A stretch of 64,000 bases of DNA from CAZJRB01 sp964547995 (GCA_964547995.1 CAZJRB010000011.1:41194-105193); one strand, 5' to 3'; counted from the stretch's first letter, positions 25,269-34,870 are shown. Numbers and translations are program-made. The notes: generated by a model from the sequence alone, not told the origin.

Positions 25269-27476
25269 TTATTCGCCTGGAGGCTTCACGGTTTCAATGA
25301 TCCGACAACTGCGGACCCGCTTGCCGCGATGCTCCAGCTCTGCGATCAATTCGTATCTCCCGGCATCATCCGGACATTGCAGCGAATAGGTCACGTTGCC
25401 CCTGCCCGCCGTCCCGACTTCCAGTTTTCGCGACTGTTTCTGTATTTCCTTGCCGTCTTTAAGCAGCCGCAGCAGCACCTCGCCGGACCAGTTTTTCGCG
25501 GAATCGTTTTTGACCATGACGGGAACCGCGATTTCAGCTCCCGGCGCGTATTGCGGCCCCCACACCTGCCTGGAGTTCCGGCCCCATAGGTCGATCATCA
25601 GTCCTACCGGCGCGAATGCGTCGCGGACGTACTTGACGAAGAACGGGTCGAACGTGGGCCCGTCAAGATCGATGTAATTGTCTCCCGTATAGGCCGTTCC
25701 CGGGTCGGAAAAGGTCAGCGCGCAGAAATGCATGATTCCGGCCACGTTGATCCTGGTCTGATGGCGATAGAGTTCGGTCATCATGGCCAGGTACCGGGCA
25801 TACAGGTCGCGGCGCTCTTCTACGGTTGCGCCGGGGATCACATAATCGTAGACGAGCTTCGAGAGTTTGGCGGGCGTTCCGTCCCGGTTGAGCCACAGCC
25901 AGCCGTACTCGTTGATAATACGGGCCTCGCTGCCGTTGGGCTGTCCCATCGGAACAATCCCGTCTTTGAAAAACGTGTCCCGCATGCCCTGGAGGCATTT
26001 TGTCTTCCTTCCCCGAAAACTCTTCCACGCAAGCCAGTAGTAATTGTGCCATTCGCACGGGTCGGTCAATCGCATGGTCGGCTGCCAGCCGATATCCCAG
26101 GGGCGGTCCGACAGGTCCCATCCGCGGACGCTCGGCACCACTTCGTCCAGCACCCCCCGGCTCCAGGACTCGTTCTGCGCATCCCAGATCACCACGCAGG
26201 GATGGTTCGAGCGCTCGCGCATCCAGGCTCGAAAACAGGGCAGCAGCTTTTCGGCCGTCAGCCAAGCGGGCCAATTCCTCGTTGTCCAAAGCGGGTACTC
26301 GTCCTGCACGAGGAGCCCTTCTTCATCCGCGATCTCGTACCAGATCTCGGGCGGAAAGCCGATGCAATAGCGGCAGCTATTCCAGTTCATCTTCTTGAAA
26401 CCGCGAATCACACGGCGGACCCACTGCTCGTCCCACGGCTTGTCTCCCCGTTTCGGATCCTCGAAGAACCGGTAAAGGCAGACGTTGGTTCCCAGCAAGG
26501 GATACGGCTTGCCGTTCAACATGGCCTTGCCGTCGGGCGTGAAGCGGAAGTCCCGCATTCCAAACCGCGCTCGAAATGAATCGCCCGACTTGCCGTCCGG
26601 GGTTGTTACGCGCACTTCGGCCAGATAAAGGAACGGGGTCTCCGGCGTCCACAACTTGGCGCCCGGAATGGGCACTCTCGTTCGATGCCAACGCTTCTTT
26701 CCCGCATACATAACGCAAAGTGGCCGCTTCGCCGTGCCCTCCTTTACGGTCGCCACGACGGTACCGGTCTTTGCCTCTTTGACCACCACTTCAAAACTGT
26801 ACGACAGCGTGTTCGGGATCCTGCCCAAGCCGGAAAGCTCGGTCTGCACGAGAACGCTGCTGTTTTCCAGGCACGGCGCGACCTGAACGGCTTCAATATA
26901 GGGCAATCCGGTAAGGACCAGCTCGACGTTGTCGAATATACCCGGAATGTAGTGTGTCTTTTCCTTGTCGTTGCCGTCGGGCACACCGGCCGCCGCACTC
27001 GGACGGCGGTCGGCGCCCACGCAGATCATCAGCTCGTTCTCGGCGCCCGCGCCTTTCAATGCGGCCGTTGCGTCGAAGTAGTGTGGGGTAAAATTCCTCG
27101 ACCCCGCGCCGATTTCCTCGCCATTCAGATAAGCCCGGCAACCGTACTTGACCTTGTGCAGTTTTAAGAACGCCGCCTGGGGAACGTCGCGGTTGAGCCG
27201 AAAGGTCCGGCGATACCAGAAGACGTCGCGATGTTCGCCGCTCTTGCCGGTTCCCACGTCGGCAAACGGGGGCCGGGCCAGATCAACCAGCCCCGGCACC
27301 GGGACTTTGTGCGTAAAGGCTTCCGCCTTCGGAGGCGTCTGCCCTTTCGATTCGCAAATCTCCCACGTTCCGTTCAGGTCGATGATCTCCCGCCGGGGCG
27401 TATTTTCAGCAGCCGCGGTAGCCGTCGAGATGCCGACAAGAACCAATAGTGCTGCGATATGTCTTCTTTTTGACAT
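25269..27476 (-). CDS. Secreted GH2-family glycosidase
   Basis: 735 residues, signal peptide MSKRRHIAALLVLVGISTATAAA, AAGGAG upstream. Sugar-binding domain: IIDLNGTWEIC, then DVFWYRRTFRLNRDV and AYLNGEEIGAGSRNF. An Ig-like domain precedes the TIM barrel, which begins RFGMRDFRFTPDGKAMLNGKPYPLLGTNVCL. The acid/base glutamate is in VVIWDAQNES and the likely nucleophile in IINEYGW. A C-terminal beta domain (VPVMVKNDSAKNWSGEVLLRLL) closes the protein. GH2 enzymes remove beta-linked galactose, glucuronate or mannose; DAQNE rather than GNE points away from a LacZ-type galactosidase, but the substrate cannot be set. It is part of a run of secreted enzymes with 25-42 nt gaps. Confidence 0.88.
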   Translation of the reverse strand: MSKRRHIAALLVLVGISTATAAAENTPRREIIDLNGTWEICESKGQTPPKAEAFTHKVPVPGLVDLARPPFADVGTGKSGEHRDVFWYRRTFRLNRDVPQAAFLKLHKVKYGCRAYLNGEEIGAGSRNFTPHYFDATAALKGAGAENELMICVGADRRPSAAAGVPDGNDKEKTHYIPGIFDNVELVLTGLPYIEAVQVAPCLENSSVLVQTELSGLGRIPNTLSYSFEVVVKEAKTGTVVATVKEGTAKRPLCVMYAGKKRWHRTRVPIPGAKLWTPETPFLYLAEVRVTTPDGKSGDSFRARFGMRDFRFTPDGKAMLNGKPYPLLGTNVCLYRFFEDPKRGDKPWDEQWVRRVIRGFKKMNWNSCRYCIGFPPEIWYEIADEEGLLVQDEYPLWTTRNWPAWLTAEKLLPCFRAWMRERSNHPCVVIWDAQNESWSRGVLDEVVPSVRGWDLSDRPWDIGWQPTMRLTDPCEWHNYYWLAWKSFRGRKTKCLQGMRDTFFKDGIVPMGQPNGSEARIINEYGWLWLNRDGTPAKLSKLVYDYVIPGATVEERRDLYARYLAMMTELYRHQTRINVAGIMHFCALTFSDPGTAYTGDNYIDLDGPTFDPFFVKYVRDAFAPVGLMIDLWGRNSRQVWGPQYAPGAEIAVPVMVKNDSAKNWSGEVLLRLLKDGKEIQKQSRKLEVGTAGRGNVTYSLQCPDDAGRYELIAELEHRGKRVRSCRIIETVKPPGE

Positions 27477-27518
27477 GTATATGCTCCTTCGCCTATTCGC
27501 TGCGCTATGCGTATTCGA

Positions 27519-29762
27519 TCAATTCTTTGTCCCACGGACAACTTGGCCGGCCTTCAACTTGAACAGGAGACGATCCCCCTGTCGTTCCGGGGTCACGTTC
27601 CATTTCGCCTTGCGGCCGGGAAACGGGTCTTTTAACTTCAGGACGGAATCGCGCGTGGCCGCGACGTTCACCTCGGTCGTCGCACCGCCCTCTCGTTTGG
27701 CGCTGACCTTGAACGCGCCTTCGGCTCGCAGGTCCTTGAATGCTGCTTCTTGCCAGGAAGCCGGAATGGCCGGGAATATCTGGAGCAGCCCGCCGTGGGA
27801 CTGCATGCACATTTCCTGCACGGCGTCCATGAGCATGAAGTTGCCTTCGAGCGTGAAGTTGCGCCACTGCCTGCGAGCCCTTTCGTTGGTCTGGTTGCTG
27901 TTGACGTGGAATCCGTTTCTGGTGACGTACGCCCGATCGAATTCGAGCAGGCATCGCTCGGCGTCGTCGGGAAATCCGGCGCGGGCCGCCAGGGCCGCCG
28001 CCCAGGTATGAGAATAGCCGGTCCAGTGGCTCGGCTTCAGGTCGATCAACTGCCGCACCGACGCCCGCACGGCCTTGCGCGCCTCGTCCGACTGGTGCAT
28101 GCTGAGGATACCCAGGGGATGGATGGCCAGCGTATGGGAATGGTGCCGGTGGCTGTGAGAAAGGGGAACTCCCTCGGACACCAGGAGCGCCCCGGTCTTC
28201 TCATCAAAAAGCAGCGGGCCGAGTTTTGCTCGCACGGCGGCCCATTTCTCGGCGTCTTGCTGTTTGCCCAGCGCCGCGGCCATTTCTTCGAGGGCCTCCG
28301 TCGCCCAAATGAGCAGGGCCTGGTCGAAATTCGAATTCGGCTTGATGTACGCGGTGAACTTCTCGCTGTTCCATTCAGGGCTACAGCTTAGGGGCAGCTT
28401 GAGTTGGCTGTCTTTCTCTTCCGCAAGACTCAGCAGGGCGTCGGTGATCTCGGCCAGCCACGGATACGCGCGCCGGGCCATGAACTCGTCGTCCCCGGTC
28501 ATTTTCCAGTGCATGTAGAAGGCATGCCCGTTCCACAAGCCGGCAGTCAGCATGTAACCATACTGCGGCCAGCCGCCCATCGCCTGGCCGCGCAGGGACA
28601 TCACTCCGGGAACCATGGGCCCGTCGACGCCGAAGAACTCCTTGCCGTATTTTCGGAATTGCGGCAGACGATCCCAGTAGTAGTTGATGTAGGACATTCC
28701 AGAATCGACCAGCCCGGCCGCCTGCCACGCAACGTAGGTCATCTGGGTGTTCAGGTCGTTGTGATAGTCCCCCTTCCACGGCGGAAGGCCGCCGTCGGCA
28801 GTCCACACACCCTGGAGCGGCATGGGCGGAGCGTGCGACCGAGAGCCGGATCCGTAGAGGTACTTCATCAGGTTGTAATGATGCTGAATCCGCGGCGAGG
28901 GAATCGTTACGCTCGACGTGTTGTAGAAATCCTTCCACCAGGCCAGGTGCTTGGCATACGGGGCATCCCACCCCTGCTTCAGCCCGTTTGCGATTCGATC
29001 GCGGGCGAGTTCCAAGGGATTCTTGGCCTCGTTGTTGCTGGTCATGGCAACCACGGCCAGGACGTGATCCCCTCGATCCCGCCATTGAACCGCCACGGCG
29101 TAGGCCAGTTTCTCAGCGGTCTTCTGGAAATACGCGACTTCGTTCTCGGCTTTGCTGAAGACCGGGTCCGGATAGCCGAGCGAGTCGACGGCGTCAGGGC
29201 GAATCAGCTCAAAAGAGGATCCTTTGGGCAGCCGCATCAGCACAATGGGGTCCGTTGCGGAAAAAAAGACGTCGGCCTGCGTGCCGTCGGCAAACTTGGC
29301 CGTGCCGGTGGCCTTTTGAAAATCGAGCTGAAAGGTCTCGGTTTGCTTGCCGGCAGGAAGCTTCACCACCAGCCGGCCGCCGGGCAGCTTGGTCCACGGG
29401 CTGTTCTGGTACACGTTCATAAACAGTCTGCGCCAGGTCGAACGTCCGCCTTTGTTCGCAGTTGCCTTGAGTGTCTGGAAATTTCGATCCGGCGAGTGGA
29501 CATCCTCATTTCCCCGCTCGTCCCATAGATCGCCGCGGTCGAGCGAAAGCCTGAGTTCGTTGCCCTCGCCCCAAAGCAGTCCACCGGTCAGGCCGTTGCC
29601 CAGCGGGAGGGCGCAATCCCACCTTCGGATCGGCGCGGGAAGCGTTAGCGAGTGTTCGCCGAGGATGTCGTTCTTGCGGTCGGCAGTGGTCTCCAGTTCG
29701 GCGCCGACGGACATGCCACTCAATACGATCAGGCTGAAACAAACAGATTTCGCGATCAACAT
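27519..29762 (-). CDS. Secreted GH95-type glycosidase, 'PLGNGLTGGLLWG' subgroup (copy 1)
   Basis: About 747 residues from ATG 29760-29762 (MLIAKSVCFSLIVLSGMSVGA signal; GAGGAAG upstream). The N-terminus SLTLPAPIRRWDCALPLGNGLTGGLLWGEGNELRLSLDRGDLWDERG departs from canonical GH95 (GNGR.GAM, W.GG), marking a distinct subgroup. The barrel has LPPWKGDYHNDLNTQMTYVAWQAAGL and SHRHHSHTLAIHPLG. The end GGLLQIFPAIPASWQEAAFKDLRAEGAFKVSAKREGGATTEV is a normal GH95 C-terminus. The protein at 45611-47956 is a close paralogue. The target is probably an alpha-L-fucoside or related sugar; not proven. Confidence 0.85.
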   Translation of the reverse strand: MLIAKSVCFSLIVLSGMSVGAELETTADRKNDILGEHSLTLPAPIRRWDCALPLGNGLTGGLLWGEGNELRLSLDRGDLWDERGNEDVHSPDRNFQTLKATANKGGRSTWRRLFMNVYQNSPWTKLPGGRLVVKLPAGKQTETFQLDFQKATGTAKFADGTQADVFFSATDPIVLMRLPKGSSFELIRPDAVDSLGYPDPVFSKAENEVAYFQKTAEKLAYAVAVQWRDRGDHVLAVVAMTSNNEAKNPLELARDRIANGLKQGWDAPYAKHLAWWKDFYNTSSVTIPSPRIQHHYNLMKYLYGSGSRSHAPPMPLQGVWTADGGLPPWKGDYHNDLNTQMTYVAWQAAGLVDSGMSYINYYWDRLPQFRKYGKEFFGVDGPMVPGVMSLRGQAMGGWPQYGYMLTAGLWNGHAFYMHWKMTGDDEFMARRAYPWLAEITDALLSLAEEKDSQLKLPLSCSPEWNSEKFTAYIKPNSNFDQALLIWATEALEEMAAALGKQQDAEKWAAVRAKLGPLLFDEKTGALLVSEGVPLSHSHRHHSHTLAIHPLGILSMHQSDEARKAVRASVRQLIDLKPSHWTGYSHTWAAALAARAGFPDDAERCLLEFDRAYVTRNGFHVNSNQTNERARRQWRNFTLEGNFMLMDAVQEMCMQSHGGLLQIFPAIPASWQEAAFKDLRAEGAFKVSAKREGGATTEVNVAATRDSVLKLKDPFPGRKAKWNVTPERQGDRLLFKLKAGQVVRGTKN

Positions 29763-29833
29763 TGCTTCCTCGGCACTTTTTTGGTCCTTTGAATTTGGCT
29801 CGCCTCGCAAAACAGACACGCGACGCGGTGGAG

Positions 29834-30955
29834 CTATTTCTTCCGTTTATCAAAGCCCGGATCGGGTGTTTCTTTCGAAACGTCCTGTTTCCCGGCTTGC
29901 CTTACCTCCTCATCCGACATGATCTTGAACACATGGCAATCGGAGTACGGTCGCCCCTTCTGGCATGCTCCGGACGGGCCATAGAGCCATGCCGGGCGGC
30001 CGTTCTCCATCAGGATCTGCGGCCGGACGATCTTTGAGTAGGACTTGATTCGTTTGCTTCGGACTCCATGCGTACGGGGGTACTGTTGCTGGGTCACATA
30101 CACATCAAAATGGTCGTAAGCCATAACCGGGAGGCCGAAGTGTACGCCGTCTTCGGATTGCCATAGCAGTCCGCCGCCGCGCTTTATCGTGCCATGGTTG
30201 TCCGTGGTCACCAGGCAGACCTTGCCTTTCCAGATGAAAGCCGTTCCGTCTTCAATGGTCTTGTCGGTTTTTGTAATCGGTGTGGGGTGATGGATGTAGG
30301 GCCCTTCGAGTTTGTCGGCAACCGCGACCCCGTATTTTGCCTTCACCGATTTGTAGTAGAGGTAATACTTTCCTTTGAATTTCACAAATGCCGGATTGCA
30401 CGTATTCCCGGACTGGTAGGTCCAATTTTTCGGGTCTTCCGAAGGCGCCAGAATCTGAACCGGCTCGGACCAGGGGCCGCTCACGGAATCGGCCGTCATC
30501 ATGCCGATGGTCTGAGGTGACATGGACTTGGGCCTTCCGATAAAGAACAACACATACTTGCCGTCGACCCTTCTGATACAGGGATTGTGTATGCCGAAAT
30601 GATTCCACTGCCCCGGCTTGTCCGGTTCCCCCCGGTACACAACCTCGACCATCTTGAACGGTCCCTGCGGGGTATCGGAAACGAAGTGAACAATATGGCT
30701 GTCCTTTCGCCAGCCCTTATCGAACGGCTGACCGAAGCGTGCCCCGAAAAGATGGTATTTGCCTTGATCGCACTTTACCGGGCTGCATCCCCAGACATGG
30801 TTTTCCGGGTCCCTGGCGGCAATGCCGACATACTCGAGCCGCTCGTGAAACTCGATCCCGTCGGGTTTTTCCGGCGGCGGTTTCTTTTCTTTGGCATTCA
30901 GCGGGGCTACTGTCGCCATGATCGCCGCGGTACTAATCAACATGGTTTTCCACAT
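29834..30955 (-). CDS. Secreted five-bladed propeller glycosidase, GH43-like (copy 1)
   Basis: 373 residues with a short signal (MWKTMLISTAAIMATVAPLNA) and AGGAG upstream. Repeated blade motifs are visible: HVWGCSPVKCDQGKYHLFGARF, HNPCIRRVDGKYVLFFIGR, TCNPAFVKFKGKYYLYYKS and ADKLEGPYIHH. EDGTAFIWKGKVCLVTTDNHG includes an ED pair where clan GH-F enzymes place the general acid. The pattern fits GH43/117-type exo-enzymes that act on arabinose, xylose or anhydrogalactose ends. The next gene encodes a close homologue, so this is a tandem duplication. The exact family is not certain. Confidence 0.75.
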   Translation of the reverse strand: MWKTMLISTAAIMATVAPLNAKEKKPPPEKPDGIEFHERLEYVGIAARDPENHVWGCSPVKCDQGKYHLFGARFGQPFDKGWRKDSHIVHFVSDTPQGPFKMVEVVYRGEPDKPGQWNHFGIHNPCIRRVDGKYVLFFIGRPKSMSPQTIGMMTADSVSGPWSEPVQILAPSEDPKNWTYQSGNTCNPAFVKFKGKYYLYYKSVKAKYGVAVADKLEGPYIHHPTPITKTDKTIEDGTAFIWKGKVCLVTTDNHGTIKRGGGLLWQSEDGVHFGLPVMAYDHFDVYVTQQQYPRTHGVRSKRIKSYSKIVRPQILMENGRPAWLYGPSGACQKGRPYSDCHVFKIMSDEEVRQAGKQDVSKETPDPGFDKRKK

Positions 30956-31000
30956 GTTTCTTACTCCTCTTCCTGGCCGTATCAGCCATCTTTTTCCGTA

Positions 31001-32134
31001 CTATGAACCAGGTGTCTGGACTTTTTGCTTCTCCAACATCTCCTCATCCGACATGATCTTGAACACATGACAATCAGTAAATTCGCGTCCCGTGAAGCTG
31101 GCGCCGGATGGCGCGTAGAGCCAAGCCGGCTTTCCATTCTGCATCAGCACCTGCGGCCTCTCCACTTTCCACTCTTGCCCTCCGTATATCTTGCGCCTGT
31201 TTGGATACCCCGACCGGGCCGCGTAATGCTCCAAAGGGTAGAAACCTCGCGAGGGTTTCGAGAAGTTAATCCCGTCTCCCGACTCCCAGAGCAAACCTCC
31301 GCCCCTTTCAATCGTTCCATGATTATCTGTCGTCAACAGATAGACTTTGCCGTTCCATACGAAAGCGTACCCATCTTCAATCGTCTTGTCGTTCTTCGTC
31401 ACGGACTCGGGATGATGTAGGTAGGGGCCTTCCAGCTTGTCGGCAATCGCAACCCCATATTTCGCGTTGGCCGATTTGTAGTAGAGATAGTATTTGCCCT
31501 TGAATTTCACGAACGCCGGGTTGCATACGCCGTTGCCGGCCTGGTAAGTCCAGTGTTCGGGATCCTTGGACGGTGCCAGGCCCTGCCTCGGTTCGGACCA
31601 GGGGCCGTCCAGGGTATCAGCAGTCATCATACCAATGCTCTGATTTGCCGGAGCGGGCGAGTTCTGCTTTCTGCGGCGGGATGTCGCATTGCTGTTGGCG
31701 ATGAACAGCAACACGTACTTGCCGTCCACTTTCTTGATGGCAGGATTGCAGACCCCGAAGTAATTCCACTGGCCCTTCTCCTTGCGTTCTCCCCGATAAA
31801 CGACTTCTGCAAACTCGAACGGCCCCTCCGGTTTATCCGCCACGAAGCGGACAATATGGCTGTCGGTCCGCCAGCCAGGATCGAACGGGGATTTCCACCG
31901 GGCTGCGAACAGGTGAACCTTTCCATCCTCATCAACGATAGGACTGCAGCCCCACACGTGATGTTTCGGGTCCGTGACGGCGATCCTTACATACCTGATG
32001 CGATCAGCAAATGATGTTTCGCTGTCGTCTGAAGCATGTGCGGCCGATGATACAGCCGGGAACAGCAATGCCGTAATCATACTCATTGGCAGCCACATTC
32101 CCGTACAACCAACCTTTCTGGCCAATGTCATCAT
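31001..32134 (-). CDS. Secreted five-bladed propeller glycosidase, GH43-like (copy 2)
   Basis: About 377 residues from ATG 32132-32134, preceded by AAGGGAAGGA. It aligns along its whole length with the preceding copy (HHVWGCSPIVDEDGKVHLFAARW, VCNPAFVKFKGKYYLYYKSANAKYGVAIADKLEGPYLHHP, IEDGYAFVWNGKVYLLTTDNHGTIERGGGLLWES, DCHVFKIMSDEE). Differences cluster in the loop after the second blade and in the C-terminal third (GFYPLEHYAARSGYPNRRKIYGGQEWK). Divergence in substrate-facing loops suggests different linkages or sulfation states. The two copies are 45 nt apart on the same strand. Confidence 0.75.
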   Translation of the reverse strand: MMTLARKVGCTGMWLPMSMITALLFPAVSSAAHASDDSETSFADRIRYVRIAVTDPKHHVWGCSPIVDEDGKVHLFAARWKSPFDPGWRTDSHIVRFVADKPEGPFEFAEVVYRGERKEKGQWNYFGVCNPAIKKVDGKYVLLFIANSNATSRRRKQNSPAPANQSIGMMTADTLDGPWSEPRQGLAPSKDPEHWTYQAGNGVCNPAFVKFKGKYYLYYKSANAKYGVAIADKLEGPYLHHPESVTKNDKTIEDGYAFVWNGKVYLLTTDNHGTIERGGGLLWESGDGINFSKPSRGFYPLEHYAARSGYPNRRKIYGGQEWKVERPQVLMQNGKPAWLYAPSGASFTGREFTDCHVFKIMSDEEMLEKQKVQTPGS

Positions 32135-32166
32135 GTTCCTTCCCTTGACGGCCAAAGTGGTCTTCC

Positions 32167-33978
32167 CTACTGGATTCTGCTGATGTACGCGTAGTACGGC
32201 ATGGTAATGGGACGGCCATCCTTATCCACGAAGACAGCACGAACGCGCTGGGTACCCTTTGGGGCCTCGATCCGCATCTTGATCGCCGTTTGACCGCTTT
32301 CGGCCTTTGCCGTGTAGGTCTTATCGCCGACTTCGAGTTTCAGCCCACAAATGGGAAGCGATTTTCCCCCGGACCGGTTCCCCCGGTTGAGAAAGACGGG
32401 GCTACCTTTCACGTAATGAACGCCGGGCTTGGGTTCCATCTTCAAATCCGCATCCAGCGGCAGGTCCAACTCCGGCGGCCATCGGCGGAACTCCAGTTCA
32501 TACGTTCCGTCGTGAAGGAAACAAACGGTCCAGGCCAGCAAAAGACGGGGGCCCTCCAGCACATGGGCCTGGTACCAAAACCTGCCGTCCATGTGGATCA
32601 TGGGCTCCCTGGTCGTCTCTCCGGCATAGATCGGCCGATCGCTTTTCCAGGCCGTCGCGGAGAGGCCGGCCTTGAAGTCGGCGCTGAACTTCTTCATGGC
32701 TGCTACGAGTTCGGCATGCTCGGCGCCGACGTTTTTCTCTTGCCGCGGATCATTGATCCGGTTGGTAAGGCGGCCGCCCGTCAGCCTCCAATCCTCCTTC
32801 ATTACTACGGATCCCTTTTTGCCCTTTTCCAGCAGGATCATCCGGTCGCGCCAGTCCGGTTCGTCGCCCTTTTCCTTTCCGGTCAGCAGGGGCGCCAGTG
32901 AACGGCCATCGAAGGGAAGCCCTTTCAATTCCGGTTTCCGGAGCCCGCACAACTCGATGAAAGTCGGCAGCCAATCCATGTGCGCCGAGAGCGTATTGAT
33001 CGTACGCTCCCGGTCGAGCCCCATTTTCGGCCAGTGGACGAAGCAGGGGACCCGGTGATTGTGTTCTCCAGGGACCCCCTTTCCGCCGGGGTAGCCGCCG
33101 TCAAAAAGTTTTCTGGATTCCTTGCTCGAAGAGCCATTGTCGGTCATAAAAATCAGAATGGTGTTCTCCGCCAGTTTTGTCTCCCGGAGAAAGTCCCTCA
33201 ACCGCCCAATACTGCGATCGACGCCGGTAATGGCCGCATAGAAACAGGCCAGTTTGGGATCCACGCCGGTATAGGCGGCGCTCCACTCCTTCGGAACGTA
33301 ATTGGGATGATGCGGCGCAAAGGTGCCCAGATAGATGAAGAAGGGCTCCTCCTTTTTCAGGCCTTTGATGAACTCGATTGCTTTGTCGACCAGGGCGTCG
33401 TCGGCCGCCCCCTTGGTGGCGACCGGCTTCCCGTTGTGAAGCAAGACATCGTCCCATTTGACGTTTCCCCAGTGGTCGTCGATTCCTCCCGGCCCGCCGG
33501 CGGGAACGTTCCAGGTCTCCTCGAATCCCCGCCATTGAGGCGAATACCGGCAGCCGTCTCCGACGTGCCATTTTCCGAACAGGGCGGTGCGATACCCGGA
33601 CGCCTTGAACCAGTCGCCCATCGTCGGGACGTCGGTGCGCAGGATTTCCTTCCGGCCGACGGTCGCGGTCACGCCCGTTCTCGCGGGATTGAGCCCCGAC
33701 AAGAGCGCGGCGCGGGTCGGCGAACAACAGGTATGCACGTGGAAATTGGTGAGACGAAGGCTTTCGGAGGCCAGTCGGTCGATGTTGGGGGTTTTCACGA
33801 CGGGGTTTCCGGTGCACCCCAGGTCGCCGTAGCCCTGATCGTCGGTAATGATCAGGATCACGTTGGGCCTTTCCTGCGACGAGTCGTCGGAAACCGACAG
33901 ACCGGGAAGAAGGGCAACCAACAAGGCCTGGACCGCGAAGACCGCGGCCGTTCGGTTTCGGAAGATATTGAAAGACAC
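32167..33978 (-). CDS. Secreted formylglycine-dependent sulfatase (S1 family)
   Basis: 603 residues with a signal peptide. The alkaline-phosphatase-like fold starts RPNVILIITDDQGYGDLGCTGNPVVKTPNIDRLA, with the metal-binding DD. The modification site is C85-S-P-T-R followed by AALLSG, with Cys85 converted to formylglycine; an extra Cys84 precedes it. Further motifs are ALFGKWHVG, APHHPNY and ILIFMTDNGSS. The C-terminal ~150 residues (from GRFWYQAHVLEGPRLLLAW) form an extra beta domain common in planctomycete arylsulfatases. It removes sulfate esters from the locus substrate so the glycosidases can act. No maturation enzyme (FGE or anSME) is in the window. Confidence 0.92.
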   Translation of the reverse strand: MSFNIFRNRTAAVFAVQALLVALLPGLSVSDDSSQERPNVILIITDDQGYGDLGCTGNPVVKTPNIDRLASESLRLTNFHVHTCCSPTRAALLSGLNPARTGVTATVGRKEILRTDVPTMGDWFKASGYRTALFGKWHVGDGCRYSPQWRGFEETWNVPAGGPGGIDDHWGNVKWDDVLLHNGKPVATKGAADDALVDKAIEFIKGLKKEEPFFIYLGTFAPHHPNYVPKEWSAAYTGVDPKLACFYAAITGVDRSIGRLRDFLRETKLAENTILIFMTDNGSSSKESRKLFDGGYPGGKGVPGEHNHRVPCFVHWPKMGLDRERTINTLSAHMDWLPTFIELCGLRKPELKGLPFDGRSLAPLLTGKEKGDEPDWRDRMILLEKGKKGSVVMKEDWRLTGGRLTNRINDPRQEKNVGAEHAELVAAMKKFSADFKAGLSATAWKSDRPIYAGETTREPMIHMDGRFWYQAHVLEGPRLLLAWTVCFLHDGTYELEFRRWPPELDLPLDADLKMEPKPGVHYVKGSPVFLNRGNRSGGKSLPICGLKLEVGDKTYTAKAESGQTAIKMRIEAPKGTQRVRAVFVDKDGRPITMPYYAYISRIQ

Positions 33979-33998
33979 GGGGAAAGGCCTCCTGCGAT

Positions 33999-34847
33999 TT
34001 ACTTCTCGTTTATCTTTTGCAGCCTAAGCATTGCCTCGGCATATCGCTCGCCCATCATCTTCACGCTCTCCGCGTTAAAATGCCAGCGATCCATTGCCTT
34101 AAGGCCCTCGCTGCTGATATAGTCCGTCATGGAAACCTCCTTGGGGAGGCGGGCAATCTGTTTGTTGATCTCCGGGACGTTGTTGACTTGCCCCGCGACG
34201 AACGGGAGGTCTTTCATACCCAGCTCGTTCCGCAGATCGGCAACAAGCGATTTCATCTTCTCCATGTAGCCTTCTGGGTTACCTGCGTTCGACTCGCCCT
34301 GGTGCCAGATAACGCCTTTGAGCGTTCCCGTCTTCATGGCTTCCTTGGTTCGTCTGACGGCCTCGTTGAAATATTGGGTCCCCTTTGCCCAACTCTCGAT
34401 GGAGCTTCCGCCCCGGGCGTTGCAGACGATGCCTATGGATATGCTTTTGTCGTTTTCCAGCATCTTTTTGGCGAAAGTATAGCCGGGATTCATTTTCGGC
34501 CCGCCTTTGATCCTCTTTTGAATCGTCGAAAACGCGTTGAACGGATTGCGGGCAGGGACCCACGAATCATTGCCCTTCAGCAGATAGCACCTCTCGACGG
34601 GCGCGGATTCCTCGGCCGTGTACGGTGCCCTCCCGGCCATGTTTGACTGGCCAATGAGGAGATAAACATGCAGTTTGGTCTTGGGTCCGGAATGTGTTGC
34701 CGGCCCCTTGTTCTGCGCGTAGAGGTTCGCCCCAAAGACCAAAAAGACACACAGTGCCAATACAGATACTCCGGCCTTAAGAATCGACGGCCTCGGAGGG
34801 CCATCGTACCGGCTGTACGGTATTTCAAAACACGTTCTAGGATTCAT
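33999..34847 (-). CDS. Secreted SASA-domain (CE6/sialate O-acetylesterase-like) esterase
   Basis: 282 residues. The SGNH-type catalytic set is complete: LLIGQSNMAG (Ser68), VIWHQGESNAG (181-187, oxyanion region) and MDRWHF (Asp253, His256). Such enzymes remove O-acetyl groups from polysaccharides. The export signal (ILKAGVSVLALCVFLVFGANLYA) is preceded by an unusual 21-residue N-tail. Codons for YDGPPRPS in that tail are a copy of the type F palindrome (34786-34809), so a repeat appears inserted into the coding start. The ATG at 34845-34847 has AAGGAAGGG upstream and no better internal start exists, which supports translation through the repeat. Confidence 0.88.
   Translation of the reverse strand: MNPRTCFEIPYSRYDGPPRPSILKAGVSVLALCVFLVFGANLYAQNKGPATHSGPKTKLHVYLLIGQSNMAGRAPYTAEESAPVERCYLLKGNDSWVPARNPFNAFSTIQKRIKGGPKMNPGYTFAKKMLENDKSISIGIVCNARGGSSIESWAKGTQYFNEAVRRTKEAMKTGTLKGVIWHQGESNAGNPEGYMEKMKSLVADLRNELGMKDLPFVAGQVNNVPEINKQIARLPKEVSMTDYISSEGLKAMDRWHFNAESVKMMGERYAEAMLRLQKINEK
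34786..34809. repeat. Palindromic repeat, type F, copy 2, inside a coding sequence
   Basis: Arms GACGGCC (34786-34792) and GGCCATC (34799-34805), with TCGTAC beyond. Over 24 nt it matches the reverse complement of the intergenic copy at 4607-4630 except at two positions. It lies in the first 25 codons of the SASA esterase gene. Confidence 0.75.
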
Positions 34848-34870
34848 TTTTAGTTCCCTTCCTTTTCTGG

